From: Atkinsonella hypoxylon
Taxonomy: Eukaryota > Ascomycota > Sordariomycetes > Hypocreales > Clavicipitaceae
Assembly: GCA_000729835.1 (NCBI GenBank)
Contig: JFHB01000076.1
Span: 1-64,000, forward strand
DNA: 64,000 nt
Direction of reading: 5' to 3'
Under the pieces are notes generated by a model. It had not been told where the DNA came from, searched no databases, and saw only the letters and a program-made list of their open reading frames with translations. The position numbers and the translations under genes are program-made. Every line of letters starts with the position of its first letter. The stretch's first letter is position 1. Shown one piece after another: positions 44,472-55,491 of the stretch.

Positions 44472-46375
44472 ATGGGGACTTCTCCTACAATCGAGTCGAA
44501 GTCCCCCAAACAGTCCAACAACAAGACTTCGCGTCAAGGTGAGCCACATTGAGCTTCTCTCTCGATCCTCACATCCCATTCCCCTTTCCAATCTCGCATC
44601 GTTGTTTTTCCGTTTCTGGTCCTCGCCCTTCCCGTTGCACCGTACCTTGACTTTCTGCTCTTCTCCACTTGTCGTCATTTCACATTGACTACCCTACCTA
44701 TGATCTGGCTCGGGCGTTAGCCACTCACCTTCACTTACACGTATTTACTCGTTCGTTCTATACAGATCTAGTCTCTGACTCCAAGGTCGACTCCGCCGTG
44801 AAGCCCGGAGGTGCGTCTAATGTTGGACCGACGAAACCGCTCGCGCCTCCGCCTCGACCAAGTCAACAACCGCAGGCAAACAATACACCCGACTTCTTTA
44901 CGGGCCAAGTCGGGGGATCTCTCAGTCTGGAGCCCAATCCCTTCGAACAGTCTTTCGGGGGCGGGGGCGGCCCCGAGACGCCAGGAGGCACAAAATTGCC
45001 TTCTGTTGCAGCATTAACGTCGCCATCATCGCTTCTTCCCGGCGGTAATTCGACACCGTTCAACTGGGGAGGCGGCTCTTTGCGTACCGGTCCCTTGAGT
45101 CCTGCCATGTTATCAGGTCCAGCCAACGACTATTTCAGCGATACGCACCATCTTCGAGGAGGCTTTCCGACCCCGAACGAGTCATCGCTGCGATCTGGTC
45201 TCACACCTGGCGGCAGCGGGTCTATGTTTCCTGCCCCTAGCCCGAATTCTCAGGCCCTTTTCGCACAACTCGCCAGTGGTGGCGGAACTCCTAGCACCCT
45301 CGATTTCCATCGCACCGCCATAAGCGCAGCCGCCGCTAAACGCGATCAGAGTTCATCTGGACTACAGCAACAACAAAATCAACAACCGTCGCAGCAACAA
45401 CCAGCATCACCATCAGCACCAGCACCACCATCACAACACCAAGCGCCGACGGCACAGTCACGACCTTCTGACATGCCCAACGGCACATCTATCGTCAAAT
45501 CAGAGCCGAAGCAGGCTGCCGGGCCTTTCGACCCGCACGATAACGACGCCGCCAACGGATTATTTATGCTGGCTCAAGGTGCGCAGACAAGAAACGGCAC
45601 TCAAACATCAAACCAATTCAGCACCTCCAATGCGCCCAGTCACGCGCACCCGGCTCCAGCTCAGAATTCAATCACCTCCCCCCCAAAGCCAAGCAGTAAA
45701 GATGTATCCAGAGGTGTGAGCGAGGGGACTAACGGATCTGAAGAGAGTGAGCAAGCGAAACCTGCTCCGAAGACGAAGGGTAAGAAGGGCGCAGCTGCGT
45801 CAAATGGACGAAGGAAAGCAGATGACCCACCTGCTAAGGCACCGCCTAGCAAAAAGACAAAGGCCAATACTGGTGCTGGGAACGGGAGCGTACACGAAGA
45901 TTCCGACGAGGAAGATGACGATGGCATTGGTGAGGATGGACATGCTAAAACAAAGATGACGGACGAAGAGAAACGCAAGAATTTTCTCGAAAGAAATCGG
46001 TGAGTTCATTTTGCATAATGCTTGAATTTGAATACCATATGCTGACACAGGCATATCAGTGTTGCTGCTCTTAAATGCAGACAACGAAAAAAGCAGTGGC
46101 TTGCCAACCTGCAGAATAAGGTTGAAATGTACAGCAGCGAGAATGATGCTCTTACAGCGCAAATAACGCAGCTGAGAGAGGAGGTTGTTAACTTGAAGAC
46201 CTTGTTATTGGCTCACAAAGACTGCCCCGTTACTCAACAACAAGGTCTTCACGGAGCTTTTATGTCGCAGGTCGTCGAGCCATACAACGCCCAGATGAAC
46301 CCATATGGAATGGCTGGGCCAATGTCCAGTCAACAGGTTATGGCTGGACAAGGAGTCCAGCGCCGTTTCTCATAG
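44472..46375 (+). CDS. atfA: bZIP transcription factor, Atf1/AtfA (ATF/CREB) family
   Basis: Three exons, phases closing: 44472-44538, 44766-45999 and 46060-46375; product 538 aa. The start MGTSPTIESKSPKQSNNK and the segment LSLEPNPFEQSF belong to the N-terminal Atf1 activation/stress region. A long Gln/Pro/Ser-rich middle follows (about 235-300). The basic region KRKNFLERNRVAALKCRQRK (about 425-445) runs into a leucine zipper (LQNKVEMYSSENDALTAQI ...) and ends with the conserved HKDCPVTQQQGLHGAF. The family acts in the nucleus downstream of the Hog1/SakA MAP kinase in osmotic and oxidative stress and in conidial stress tolerance. The final exon has two in-frame acceptors 9 nt apart (46050 and 46059); only the downstream one restores the canonical NRVAALKC. 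CRE-like sites lie upstream. Confidence 0.95.
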
Positions 46376-47852
46376 TATCAGCAGCGAGTACCTGGTGAAG
46401 CACCCACGAATCCCCGGGGCCACGAGGAATCGGCACATCCTCATGTGCATCCTTAATTTTTACGGACATGATGATTTCACTTCTTACGAGACCTGGGGAG
46501 GGGAAGTGGTCAGCAAGTTGACCTAGGTTTATTGCACTTTTTAGTCATTATTTCACCACGTTCAGCCTACGCAAAGCACAACTAGTAGCGTTGACTTTGA
46601 GGCAGACGAAGTTTTCTACTCGTCGACCATATTTTGCCCTGTACAACAATCTATGACGAACTGGACGATCTATCTGGGATATTGGTGTACAGGATTGTAG
46701 TGAACCAGGCTGTGGCTCTACCGAGCAGAAGCCCCTGAAGGAGGACTTTATTGCTCACGCCCGATGCAGCCGCTATCGCCTCGTGTGACAGGGAGTGGCT
46801 TACGTCTTCGGCGTGTTGCATGCATACTCATAAATGTACATTTTCACACAGCACACGCACATCAAAAGGTGTTTGAAGGGGTGAATTCTCTTTGCTTGCG
46901 GCGTTGTGGATGCAGACATGGTCTCGTTAAAAATGCTTTGGTATTGGTGTTAATAGGCTTTGTTCAGTATTTTTGCAGTAGCAATTTGCAACATGGAGCT
47001 ACTCAGGAGTAATCTGGCGGCAGAGAGCCTTTGGTATTTGTTATTTCCATGTGATGGGAGTGATGCCTGGCGGCAATAAATAAATTGATCAGTGGGAGGG
47101 AGGATCAGCAGCGATGAAGCTCAGAGGCCAAGCTTGAGTTGGTGGGAAGCTCAGGGGCATCCGGTCAGCGCAGGAATAGCTGCTGATTGTTGTTTATTGA
47201 AGGTATATTACGAGCGAAAATGCCTTGCCGCGTAGTTGAGTATTGTAGGAACATTGAAACTATCTCGGACTCAAAATGCATCAACCGTTTCGTACTTGAA
47301 ACTTCGACGGGGAGAAACTACAGTTACCGGATCCAGATGTGTCCATTGTGGGGTTCCTGATGGTGATGGAGTTGGGCTTAACATTAACAAATCAGTAGAC
47401 TGGGCAGTACTCTGCGAGGTGGGGGTTGTGCTGACCCAAAACGGCTTAGTCTATTCCAGCCGCATCCTCGTTTCTCCAAGGTAAACAAGACGAGGCATCG
47501 TCGGCAGGTCTACATCACAAAAGCATCGTCATTTCTACGGCTGGCGCGGTCCAAGACGAGCCATATATTCATCGCGCAGTCGAAGCCTCGACTGGATGAC
47601 CGTAGCGTAAATACGGACCAATCTGTTTACCGCGTGCGCCGACTGTTAGCCCGACGCGACACAGTTGACGCGAGAATCTGACTTGAGACGGCATAACGCT
47701 TGCGCGACCACGACCCTAACCCCAGCGAAGTGGTTCACCACCATTACTCGCTCGCCTGCCAGTTTCACCACTGGCCGCCGACCTTGTATATTTAAGGGCA
47801 AATTTCGTTTTCAATTGCATACGAGTCCATGAATTCGATTATTTAGCCATCC
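46376..47852. other. Intergenic between bZIP and Dsn1 genes
   Basis: About 1.5 kb with the Atf1 3' flank and the Dsn1 promoter. No repeat, RNA gene or coding exon is supported. Confidence 0.6.
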
Positions 47853-49569
47853 ATGACGACTCTCGTGGCGACTCAACAGGCGCTAGAACTTGTTAGCATG
47901 AGCACCCAACAAGAGCGCCGAAAAAGCAAGCGCCGTCTGGCCGGTAGGTTTATTACAGAACGATTTCATTCGAGAGACAAAAGGCCATGACAGCGGCTGG
48001 GATGAACTGACTTGGTTTGCAACAGCCGCAACCGACTTTGAGCGCGACGATGATTTCCAATTTGTTCGAAAATCCAAGCTACCAAGGATAGAGGAGCCAG
48101 AACCCGAGCCAGCGCCAGCGCCAGCGCCAGCGGGAGAGAATTCGAGGAGCAGAAGACGAGAATCTACGACCACAAAAATAACATCACCTTCATCGAGAGC
48201 AGTTTTTCCAGAGAATATCGAGACGGGAACCAGTCTCGTTGCGGACACACCTACTGGCCCATCATTGTCATCATCAAGAACAGGACAGAGAAAGTCAGCG
48301 CGACTTAAAGGAAGCGATGCGATTCCAAACGAGGAGGCGGCGCCACAGACGGGGAGAAGATCGACTAGAAGTAGCACACGGGCAATGACATTGGAAGACA
48401 AGGGAGACGACGAAGCGTCGCAAACGAATGGCGCATTGAGGATGGAAGCAGGAGATACCAAAAGCAAGGCTTCAAAGCCAGTGAGACGGTGGGAGCCGTC
48501 ACCGACACCGCAGAGACCAACGGGACCATCCAAGATCGCGCTACCAATGAACGACACCCCGATTATTAATCGAAACAAGGAGATGCGGAAAAAGGGTGGG
48601 AAATCAAATCGACGGAGTAGTTTGGGATCGCGAGGTCGAAGGGCCAGCTCATTGATAGACAATGGGCAGACGGCAATCCCGCATCGCGATGTCGATCCTA
48701 AGGAGTTCTATAAGCATATTGCCGCGGACTTGCCGGAGCCTAGGAGGATGAAGCAGTTGCTGATGTGGTGCGGCGAGCGAGCGTTGCCTCAAAAGCCGCC
48801 TCACGGGACGGCCAATTCGGAAGCCATACTAGGTGGTAGGTTCATTAAGCGGACGCCCCTCACATCTGGAATTAAAGAACAAGAAAAATAATTAACCAGT
48901 GCAAAACAGCCCGAGCCATACAGGACCAAATTCTCAAAGACTTTGCCACACGATCTGACTTTTCGAACTGGTTCAATCGCGACGACGATGGCCCCTCCAG
49001 CACAGCCATTCTCCAACCCAACCCCCGCAACATAGAACTCGACGATAAGCTAGCCTCACTAGAAGCCAAAATCCAACGGTATTTATTCACTCCCGTTTCA
49101 TGCTTTCACCGGACGTATCTAATCGGTTCCCAGGTTACAACAAGAAAAACAGGCATGGCAAGCAATCTGCACCCCGCAACCCGAGCTTCCCCCCATCTAC
49201 GACTCCTCGCAGCAAATCCAACTCCCCGACATCTCCCTCCTTGAGCCCGAAGAAGTCAAGATCAAAACGTACCTAGATGGTCTCGTCCCTTTTGAAACCA
49301 TACGATCCAGAACCCAGGAGCGGATAAAAGCCATTCAGCTTGGGCTGGAGTTCCAAATCGACCAGTTGGCGGATAATGTGCATAAGTTGGAGCAAAGGGT
49401 CATGATGGCGGGGAAGCAGGCGGACGCGGTGCTGGCTGTTGCGGCGCAAAGGCTGAAGGAGCGGGAGAGGAGGGAACGAGAGGGCGTTGGGACGAGGGAT
49501 TTGCCTGTCATGGAGATTCTGAGGGGGCTGAGTGGGATCTTGCCTGGCGGGGCGCCTGAGAAGGAGTAG
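47853..49569 (+). CDS. DSN1: Kinetochore MIND-complex subunit Dsn1/Mis13
   Basis: Four exons, phases closing: 47853-47943, 48026-48835, 48910-49078 and 49134-49569; product 501 aa. The N-terminal 260 residues are basic and Ser/Thr-rich (RRKSKRRLA, QRKSARLKGSD, SKPVRRWEPSPTPQRP) with a Pro/Ala/Glu repeat near 55-65. The conserved Mis12/Dsn1 domain begins at KEMRKKGGKSNRRSSLGSRG and IPHRDVDPKEFYKHIAADLP. It continues with RRMKQLLMWCGERAL and ILKDFATRSDFSNWF and ends in coiled-coil segments (IDQLADNVHKLEQRV, VAAQRLKERERRE). Dsn1 links Mis12/Mtw1 and the Ndc80 complex to inner centromere proteins during chromosome segregation. The basic RRSSLGSRGRRASSL stretch matches the Aurora B/Ipl1-regulated region known in Dsn1. 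Confidence 0.92.
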
Positions 49570-50124
49570 CTTTTCTTTTCTTTTCTTTTCTTTTCTTTCT
49601 TTTTTATTACGGTCATGAGTGATGAGTTATTTGGGTTGATTTGAGGATACCTTAGCGTGGCGTGTGGGATTATCGACCTGGTTTTGCACGGTGTATTCGG
49701 TCTGCTTGCTTGGCGTGATGAGCTTCTGTGTTTCTGTAGTATGATGTGATGAAGCAGCTTGGTTTGCTTTGGGGTGCCGGGCTATTGTGGTTTGGATCGG
49801 GCGCATCCGTGCTTCGGTGGCCCTGTGCCAAGATGTTTCATTTATTGATATGTTGAGCTATGATGTATCTCGGCAAAAGTTGAACATCTAGCATGATGCC
49901 CCTACTGGTAATCCCTTGAACAGTTTGCATCATCCGCCTCTGATTTATCGTCAACAATTACAACTGCGATCCATCTTAATTTGAACAAGATCAGCGTTGT
50001 GATGGTCCTTCGATTATCAACCATATGGAAACAAAGTACATACCCGGTACATCCGCCAAGCGGCATGAACAGCCATAATCGTACAAAACTCCAACAAACA
50101 GTCCCCTAAGGCAAAGAAAGGACA
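49570..50124. other. Tail-to-tail spacer between Dsn1 and SDHAF2
   Basis: Begins with a TTTTC pentanucleotide run (49571-49595) immediately after the Dsn1 stop codon. The rest holds two 3' flanks and nothing recognisable. Confidence 0.6.
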
Positions 50125-50793
50125 TCACCGATTCTCGAGCGCAGGCATAAACCCCATGCCCTCCCCATCCCCCTCCGCGCTCTTCCTCCTAACATGGCCC
50201 CTTAGCATCTCTAGAATCCGACTGCCCCTCCATCTCTCCGGCACAGGTCGATAAGCAGGCTTGAAGTTGCCCACCGTCTGCGCCCACTCGTCCCCCGGAG
50301 GCTCCGTCCTCACCAAGGCATCGCCCTGCGCAACAGCAGAGGTCACTGGCTCAGAAGCCTGCGTAGCCCAGTAGTATATGTCCCAGTCGTTCTCGTCAAG
50401 GAAGAGGTCGTACTGCGCCAGGAGATCCGATGACATGGCGTGCAGATGTGCTTTCGCAAAGGTCGACAGGAGGAGATCGCTTTCGAGGGTGCCCCGTTTT
50501 CGAGATTGGTCTTCTGCATCGTCAGCATTTTTTTTTTTTTTTTTTTTTTTTTTTTCATGCCGGGAGGAACGAGCTTCGGGGAAAGGGGGGCGTGGGGGGG
50601 GGGAATGCAAACATAGGAGTCTTGCGCGCTTGGTGTCGTCGTTTTCGCCGGTGCGGTGGAGCGGCGAGACGCGGAACTTGATGCCTTGGAACTCGCCGAC
50701 GGCGAGGTCGCTGGGGGCAGAGCTGAAGGGGCGGGTGGTGAGAGGGCGGAGGAGACGCTGGGTTGCGGTTGCTGGGCGGAGGGCGAAGGCCAT
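50125..50793 (-). CDS. SDHAF2: Succinate dehydrogenase assembly factor 2, mitochondrial
   Basis: Two exons, phases closing: 50793-50613 and 50510-50125; product 188 aa. An Arg-rich mitochondrial presequence (MAFALRPATATQRLLRPLTT) precedes the conserved core. Splicing restores RARLLYQSRKRGTLESDLLL, which contains the family RKRG...E..LL signature, followed by LAQYDLFLDENDWDIYYWAT. Sdh5/SDHAF2 promotes covalent FAD attachment to the Sdh1 subunit of complex II in the matrix. The 102-nt intron uses a GTTTGC donor and AAG acceptor and holds 28 consecutive A on the coding strand. The frame stays open through the intron, giving a false Lys-rich insert with only 222 residues if it is not spliced. Confidence 0.94.
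   Translation of the reverse strand: MAFALRPATATQRLLRPLTTRPFSSAPSDLAVGEFQGIKFRVSPLHRTGENDDTKRARLLCLHSPPPRPPFPEARSSRHEKKKKKKKKNADDAEDQSRKRGTLESDLLLSTFAKAHLHAMSSDLLAQYDLFLDENDWDIYYWATQASEPVTSAVAQGDALVRTEPPGDEWAQTVGNFKPAYRPVPERWRGSRILEMLRGHVRRKSAEGDGEGMGFMPALENR
50528..50555. repeat. 28-T homopolymer inside the SDHAF2 intron
   Basis: Lies at the 3' end of the intron, which on the gene's strand is a poly-A stretch shortly before the branch site TGCTGAC. Length is likely variable or uncertain. Confidence 0.9.
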
Positions 50794-51472
50794 GATGGTG
50801 GTGCTTGCTGGGTGAGTGTGTTGGTGTTTGGGTTGGCGGTGATGCGCTTGGAGATGGGAAGTGAAGTTGGACGGAATACCTAACTATGCATGGGTTACCG
50901 AGGCGAGAGGGGAGTGGGGTCTGCAGACACAGTGCTTCATACCAGAGTCGAGCGGACGAGTGGCGATCCAATTGCGGAATAGACATCTGTTTGTGATGAT
51001 TGATTCGAGAAGTGGTTGAAGGCACCATAGTTGCATCCATATGTACAAGTGGTAGTCCAAGTCTATATTTCTTTTGCGTCATCTTATATTTATAACCAGC
51101 CATCCTTCTCTATTACGGCAATATCTACTGCATTCCATTCCGCACTGTGCGTGAGATGAAGCAATTTCCCTCATCTCTATCTGTTTGCATTGTATGCATA
51201 CCGGTGGCTATGAGATTGACTGCGAGAATGACGTGCTGTACAAAGATTCCATGACGTCCCAGACGTCGCAGCCCTGTGGTGTGTGGCCTGTGGTGTGTGG
51301 TGTGTGGTGTGTGTGTGTGTGACGTCTGGTCTGGTCTGGTGTCTCCCTCCCATCAGACACGGTGCTGCTTACATACATGTCATTATAGCTCATGGGAAAC
51401 GCGCACGGGACAAGAGAATATCTGATTTCTTCTCGCCAAGCCCGACTACAACGAAGCGCCCGGCTGCAAGCA
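50794..51472. other. Shared upstream region of SDHAF2 and the F-box gene
   Basis: The two genes diverge from here. A GTGTGG/GTGTGT-rich stretch followed by TCTGG repeats lies at 51276-51345. An in-frame ATG at 51392 would add 27 residues to the F-box protein. Confidence 0.6.
51276..51345. repeat. GTGTGG/GT and TCTGG simple repeats
   Basis: Tandem GTGTGTGG units, a pure GT run, then four TCTGG units (GTCTGGTCTGGTCTGG). Located about 130-200 bases upstream of the F-box start. Confidence 0.8.
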
Positions 51473-53065
51473 ATGGCAGCAGCCTCTTGCATGTTGGCCA
51501 GGCTTCCCAAAGAGCTCCTTCACGCGGTACTGGCATACTTGTCGAATCGTGACATTAAAAACCTGCGTGTCACTTGCACTGGTCTGAATAAACATGTTCC
51601 TCTGCGTCTGAGCCGCGTCTTCCTTTCTGCCAACTCCCTCAACATTCAGGTCTTTCGAGCCATTGCTGATCATGACGTGTTTCGCCTCGGGGTAACCGAG
51701 ATTGTCTGGGATGACGCGAGGCTCATGGACGACGTCGAGATGCCAAGAGATCGCACTCGCTTTAACGGGCAAAGGTCTGACGACGATGTATTGCCAGGGG
51801 CGGCCTGTCCACGTTGGTTCAGCGAAGGCCGACAAGAGAGTCTGGAGCGCTGCTTCAATGTCTTTCCTACTAGTAACAACAAGATACCAGATGACGTCCT
51901 CAGCCTCGAGCGCTCCTGGAACTACTACAAGGAGCTTCTTCAGGACCAGAAGACGGTGCTAGAGTCCAAATCAGATGTAGAAGCGCTCAAGTATGGCCTG
52001 CAGCGCTTTCCATTTCTGGAGCGAATCACCTTGACTCCAGCAGCGCATGGGGTCCTTCGGAATCCAGTCTATGAGACTCCCATGATCCGAGCATTTCCAG
52101 ATGGCTTCGGTTACCCTTTGCCCCGTGGATGGCCTCAACTCGAGCATCCCCGCGGTCCCGTCGAAGCCTATCCCTGGCAGGGCAACGAGCATCAGAGACT
52201 TTACGGGCCCGAATGTGACATCGAAGACTACAGGGACAAGTGGCGCGGGTTCAGAGTCATCATGAGAACCTTAGCCGAGACCAAGAACCAAGTATCTGAG
52301 CTTATAGTCAATGTGCACCATATGGTCAGTGGCATCAACTGCCACATCTTCGATCAGCCATGCCAGGAGTACGACGACTTTGCGACACTACTGAAGAAGC
52401 CAGGATTTCGCCGCCTTGGCCTCGTCCTCTTTACCGGCTTTCTTGAGCACGAGGACTGGATATCGTATCGTAGCGGCTACTTGCGAGAGGCTCTGGCCGA
52501 GGCAGCGGACCTGGAACACATCGCCTTATCTAGTACCATGGATATTGACGCCTTGGGCTTCCCTATGCAAATAGCCGATCCCGAGGATTTCGATGACGCA
52601 CTTCTTCTCCCTCTGCGAACGATATTTCCAGTGGATAAATGGCCGCGCTTGCGACATTTTGGTCTGTCGCGATTCCTGGTCAAGCAGTCGGATCTCGTCT
52701 CCCTGCTGCAGGCTCTGCCGGATTCTCTTCGCTCCCTGGAGCTCAGTTACCTTGCCTTTCTACACGGCGAGGACTGTTACAAGGATTTACTACGCGAGAT
52801 GCGCGACGCGCTGCCTTGGGGTAAATGGCCTGTCGCGCAGAGACCCAAGGTGGCCATTGCGCACCAGCGAGAGTACCGCCAGATACCAGGACGTTTCGTA
52901 TTGGTCGATAAGGCTGTCGACTCATTCTTGTACTGGGATGGCCTGAACCCATTTGGTGATGAGGGTTGTTCGAACAATGCAGTCGAGGGTCGTGGCGCGG
53001 TGGAACGAGACCGGCTGAATCCTTCATATGAGCGGACATATACACTAAACGGGAACGATGTGTGA
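51473..53065 (+). CDS. F-box domain protein
   Basis: Single exon, 530 aa from the chosen ATG (557 from the ATG at 51392). The start at 51473 was preferred because the F-box LARLPKELLHAVLAYLSNRDI then lies close to the N-terminus (about 7-27), followed by KNLRVTCTGLNKHVPLRLSR. The rest lacks obvious repeats but has LRR-like hydrophobic spacing (RRLGLVLFTGFL, RLRHFGLSRFLV, LRSLELSYLAFL), as in many large fungal F-box proteins of unknown target. F-box proteins recruit substrates to SCF ubiquitin ligases through Skp1; the substrate here is unknown. The C-terminus (GAVERDRLNPSYERTYTLNG) is polar. Confidence 0.85.
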   Translation: MAAASCMLARLPKELLHAVLAYLSNRDIKNLRVTCTGLNKHVPLRLSRVFLSANSLNIQVFRAIADHDVFRLGVTEIVWDDARLMDDVEMPRDRTRFNGQRSDDDVLPGAACPRWFSEGRQESLERCFNVFPTSNNKIPDDVLSLERSWNYYKELLQDQKTVLESKSDVEALKYGLQRFPFLERITLTPAAHGVLRNPVYETPMIRAFPDGFGYPLPRGWPQLEHPRGPVEAYPWQGNEHQRLYGPECDIEDYRDKWRGFRVIMRTLAETKNQVSELIVNVHHMVSGINCHIFDQPCQEYDDFATLLKKPGFRRLGLVLFTGFLEHEDWISYRSGYLREALAEAADLEHIALSSTMDIDALGFPMQIADPEDFDDALLLPLRTIFPVDKWPRLRHFGLSRFLVKQSDLVSLLQALPDSLRSLELSYLAFLHGEDCYKDLLREMRDALPWGKWPVAQRPKVAIAHQREYRQIPGRFVLVDKAVDSFLYWDGLNPFGDEGCSNNAVEGRGAVERDRLNPSYERTYTLNGNDV

Positions 53066-53302
53066 CAAAATGAACGTTGTACGTAGGGAAATGCGGTACT
53101 GGGCAATACTGTATATATTCTTCACATCCATTACCATGTACTTCGAAAAGTGGTTGCCTTTTTTTTTTTTTTTTTTTTTACTACTGCTTTACAGATAGGA
53201 TAGATGGGATGTCCAAGTATGTCTTTGTCTCTTTTCAACCCTCGCCCTCCATCACGCAGAACGGCGTGCTGTACACCATCGCGAATCCGTACTCAAATCA
53301 TG

Positions 53303-54485
53303 TTATAACCCAACGCAGACGTACACGTTCGCCTGCAGGCCGGTACAGTCATTCTTGACAGCTGGATTCCATTTATAGAAGTCTTGTAATGCGATTTTGT
53401 AGCTATTGGCAATGTCGTAGCACCCGTCGCCTGGTTTGACCTTGTAGAAAGTCTTGCATTTGTCTACCATGCCTGTCTGTGTTGGGGTCGGAGTCGGACC
53501 GCTGCCTGCCCGGGAGGTTTTACTAGGGGCCGTGCCTCCTGACTTGATTCCGATGCAGACGTAGTAGTCTGGCTGAAGCCCTGAGCAGTCTCCCTTGACG
53601 GCCGGGTTCCAGGAATAGAAATCCTTGATATCGACACCCTTGGCTTGAGCAATGTTGTAGCAGGAGTCGTCCTTGATGACCTTGTAGAACCTGTTGCAAT
53701 TTGAAACCATGCCGGTCTGGATCGGTGATGGTGTGGACACTTGTGTGCCGGTGGGAGAGGAGCTGCTGCTGCTCGTTGTCATGTCGATATCGTCTTCCTG
53801 CTCGAGGGCGCCTGGCGGAGGACCGCCTTTCGACCACATTGACACGCAGTAGTACGTACTTACGGCGAGACCCGAGCAATCAGGCTTGACGGACGGGTTC
53901 ATGCCGTGGAATGTGTCAATATCCAGGTGCCTCACGCTGATGATGCCCGCACAAGTGTCATATGCTTGCACCTGGTGCCAGGCAGTGCAGTTTCCAATCT
54001 CTCCTGCCGCTCGCGGGGACGGGGGAGTGATTGTATCAGGCGCTTACAACGATCCCGCTGTCAGCCCATTATCTATTCCCGCTAGCCTTCTCACGGACAA
54101 ATCCCGGGGATCATACCTGGAGTGGGAGACGCCAACATGATGCAGTAAGATGTGTTTGCTGAGAGAGTACAAGGGTAGATGTACGGATCGGCCGCGGTGG
54201 CCGTCGCGCCAGCATTGGCCGCAACGCCACCCTCTTTGTCTTTCGACAGAGATGGGTTCCAAAGAATGAACTCCTACCGCCTAGTTAGCTGTTGATGTTC
54301 ATGTTCATGTACCATGCAACGTAGCGCCGCAACCAATGGCTCTAAACCTCCCAAGCGAGAGAGGAAACTCACCTCGGACGTCGCCCCGGCCACCATGGCC
54401 AAGCTCCAGCAGTCGGCAGCTTCGTTGTCTGTTATGTTGGACAAGTATGTGTACCTGTGTATGATACGACGTCAGAAAATGTGCA

Positions 54486-54535
<50 letters not shown>

Positions 54536-55491
54536 GTATATATGTATTGATAGGTCAGCAAGCATGGGGGAGGTCAGTCTGTGGCTAGGATTCTTTACAT
54601 AAAACAGTCCACTCGGGTCCCGTTCGCGATTGGAATGACGTGAGCATCACTGGAGATATTTTTGAAAATTGGTCCTATGTCTGGCAGTGGGGTAGCGGCA
54701 ACTGGCTTGATGGGATCCCTCGTGGTCGAGCCGCCATACCCAGGGTATGTGCTCACATATCCAACTGGCTCAACGCAGTAGTAGACGTCTGCCAGGAGAT
54801 TGGTGCAGTTTGAGAACACTTGCGGATTGAGGAACAGGCTATCATGCGGTATTAGAGAAGGATTGGCTTTTAGAACGAATCGCCGCAAGACACTCACAAG
54901 TCTTTCAGGGCGATCCTGTACTTGTTCGTGACAGTTGAGCAGTCATCACCTCGTGCCACGAGATAGTACTGTCCACAGTAGGAGTTCGTCTTGTCTGCTG
55001 TCGGCGATGGGATCGGTCTGGAGACGAGTTAGCCTAGATCTGGGTATTCTCCTCATAGGCTAGTTTTTTTTTTTTAAAAAAAAAATTTTAACATGGTCAC
55101 TTACGCAACAGTCGTGACGATAGTTGGTGGTCCGCGGGAGTTGATGGGAATCCCATAGTTTCCCAGCGGATTGCTGATACAGATCTTGCCCCCGGTCTGG
55201 TTGTTCAGGTTTCTAGGATACCATATGCTTAGCGAAAGAACTACTCCTCACGGCCCTCATTCTTCCTTTGAATACTTACGAGCAAACTGGATCTAGGCTC
55301 GGATTCCACGAGAGAAGCTGGGCATACGTAGTGTTCATCTCCCGCCCGATCCTCATACATGTATCGCCCCCTTTTATGGCATATTGCGTACAGGTCACGG
55401 CTACCTTGGAAGCAGCGGGAGGGGAGTTCTGTAGAAAAGCCGCTTGAGCTCCAGCGATGTAGGCGAAGCAGGCCAGCAGATTGCTTCTCAT
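53303..55491 (-). CDS. Secreted protein with six LysM domains
   Basis: Seven exons, all phases closing: 55491-55280, 55212-55105, 55017-54898, 54838-54599, 54454-54373, 54273-54117 and 54003-53303; product 539 aa. A signal peptide (MRSNLLACFAYIAGAQAAF) is followed by six LysM units. These are about 31-92 (GDTCMRIG ... LLSWNPSL), 120-175 (YLVARGDDCSTV), a divergent third at 222-300 (EEFILWNPSLS), 309-360 (AYDTCAGI ... MNPSVKPDC), 408-459 (DFYSWNPAVKGDC) and 488-539 (DFYKWNPAVKNDC). The last two are close copies. The protein has no catalytic domain or anchor, so it is expected to bind chitin-type glycans outside the cell. Roles known for such proteins are shielding hyphae and masking chitin fragments. 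It diverges from the chitinase gene across 1.3 kb, a pairing known in other fungi. Intron 4 holds a long CA/TA microsatellite. Confidence 0.94.
54486..54545. repeat. CA/TA microsatellite within LysM gene intron 4
   Basis: About 17 CA units followed by about 8 TA units and TATG variants. It fills much of the 144-nt intron between 54598 and 54455. Confidence 0.9.

Noticed and set aside
50511..50612. Poly-Lys insert in SDHAF2 read without splicing
   Set aside because: The stretch has a donor, branch site and acceptor, and removing it restores the conserved RARLLYQSRKRG segment.
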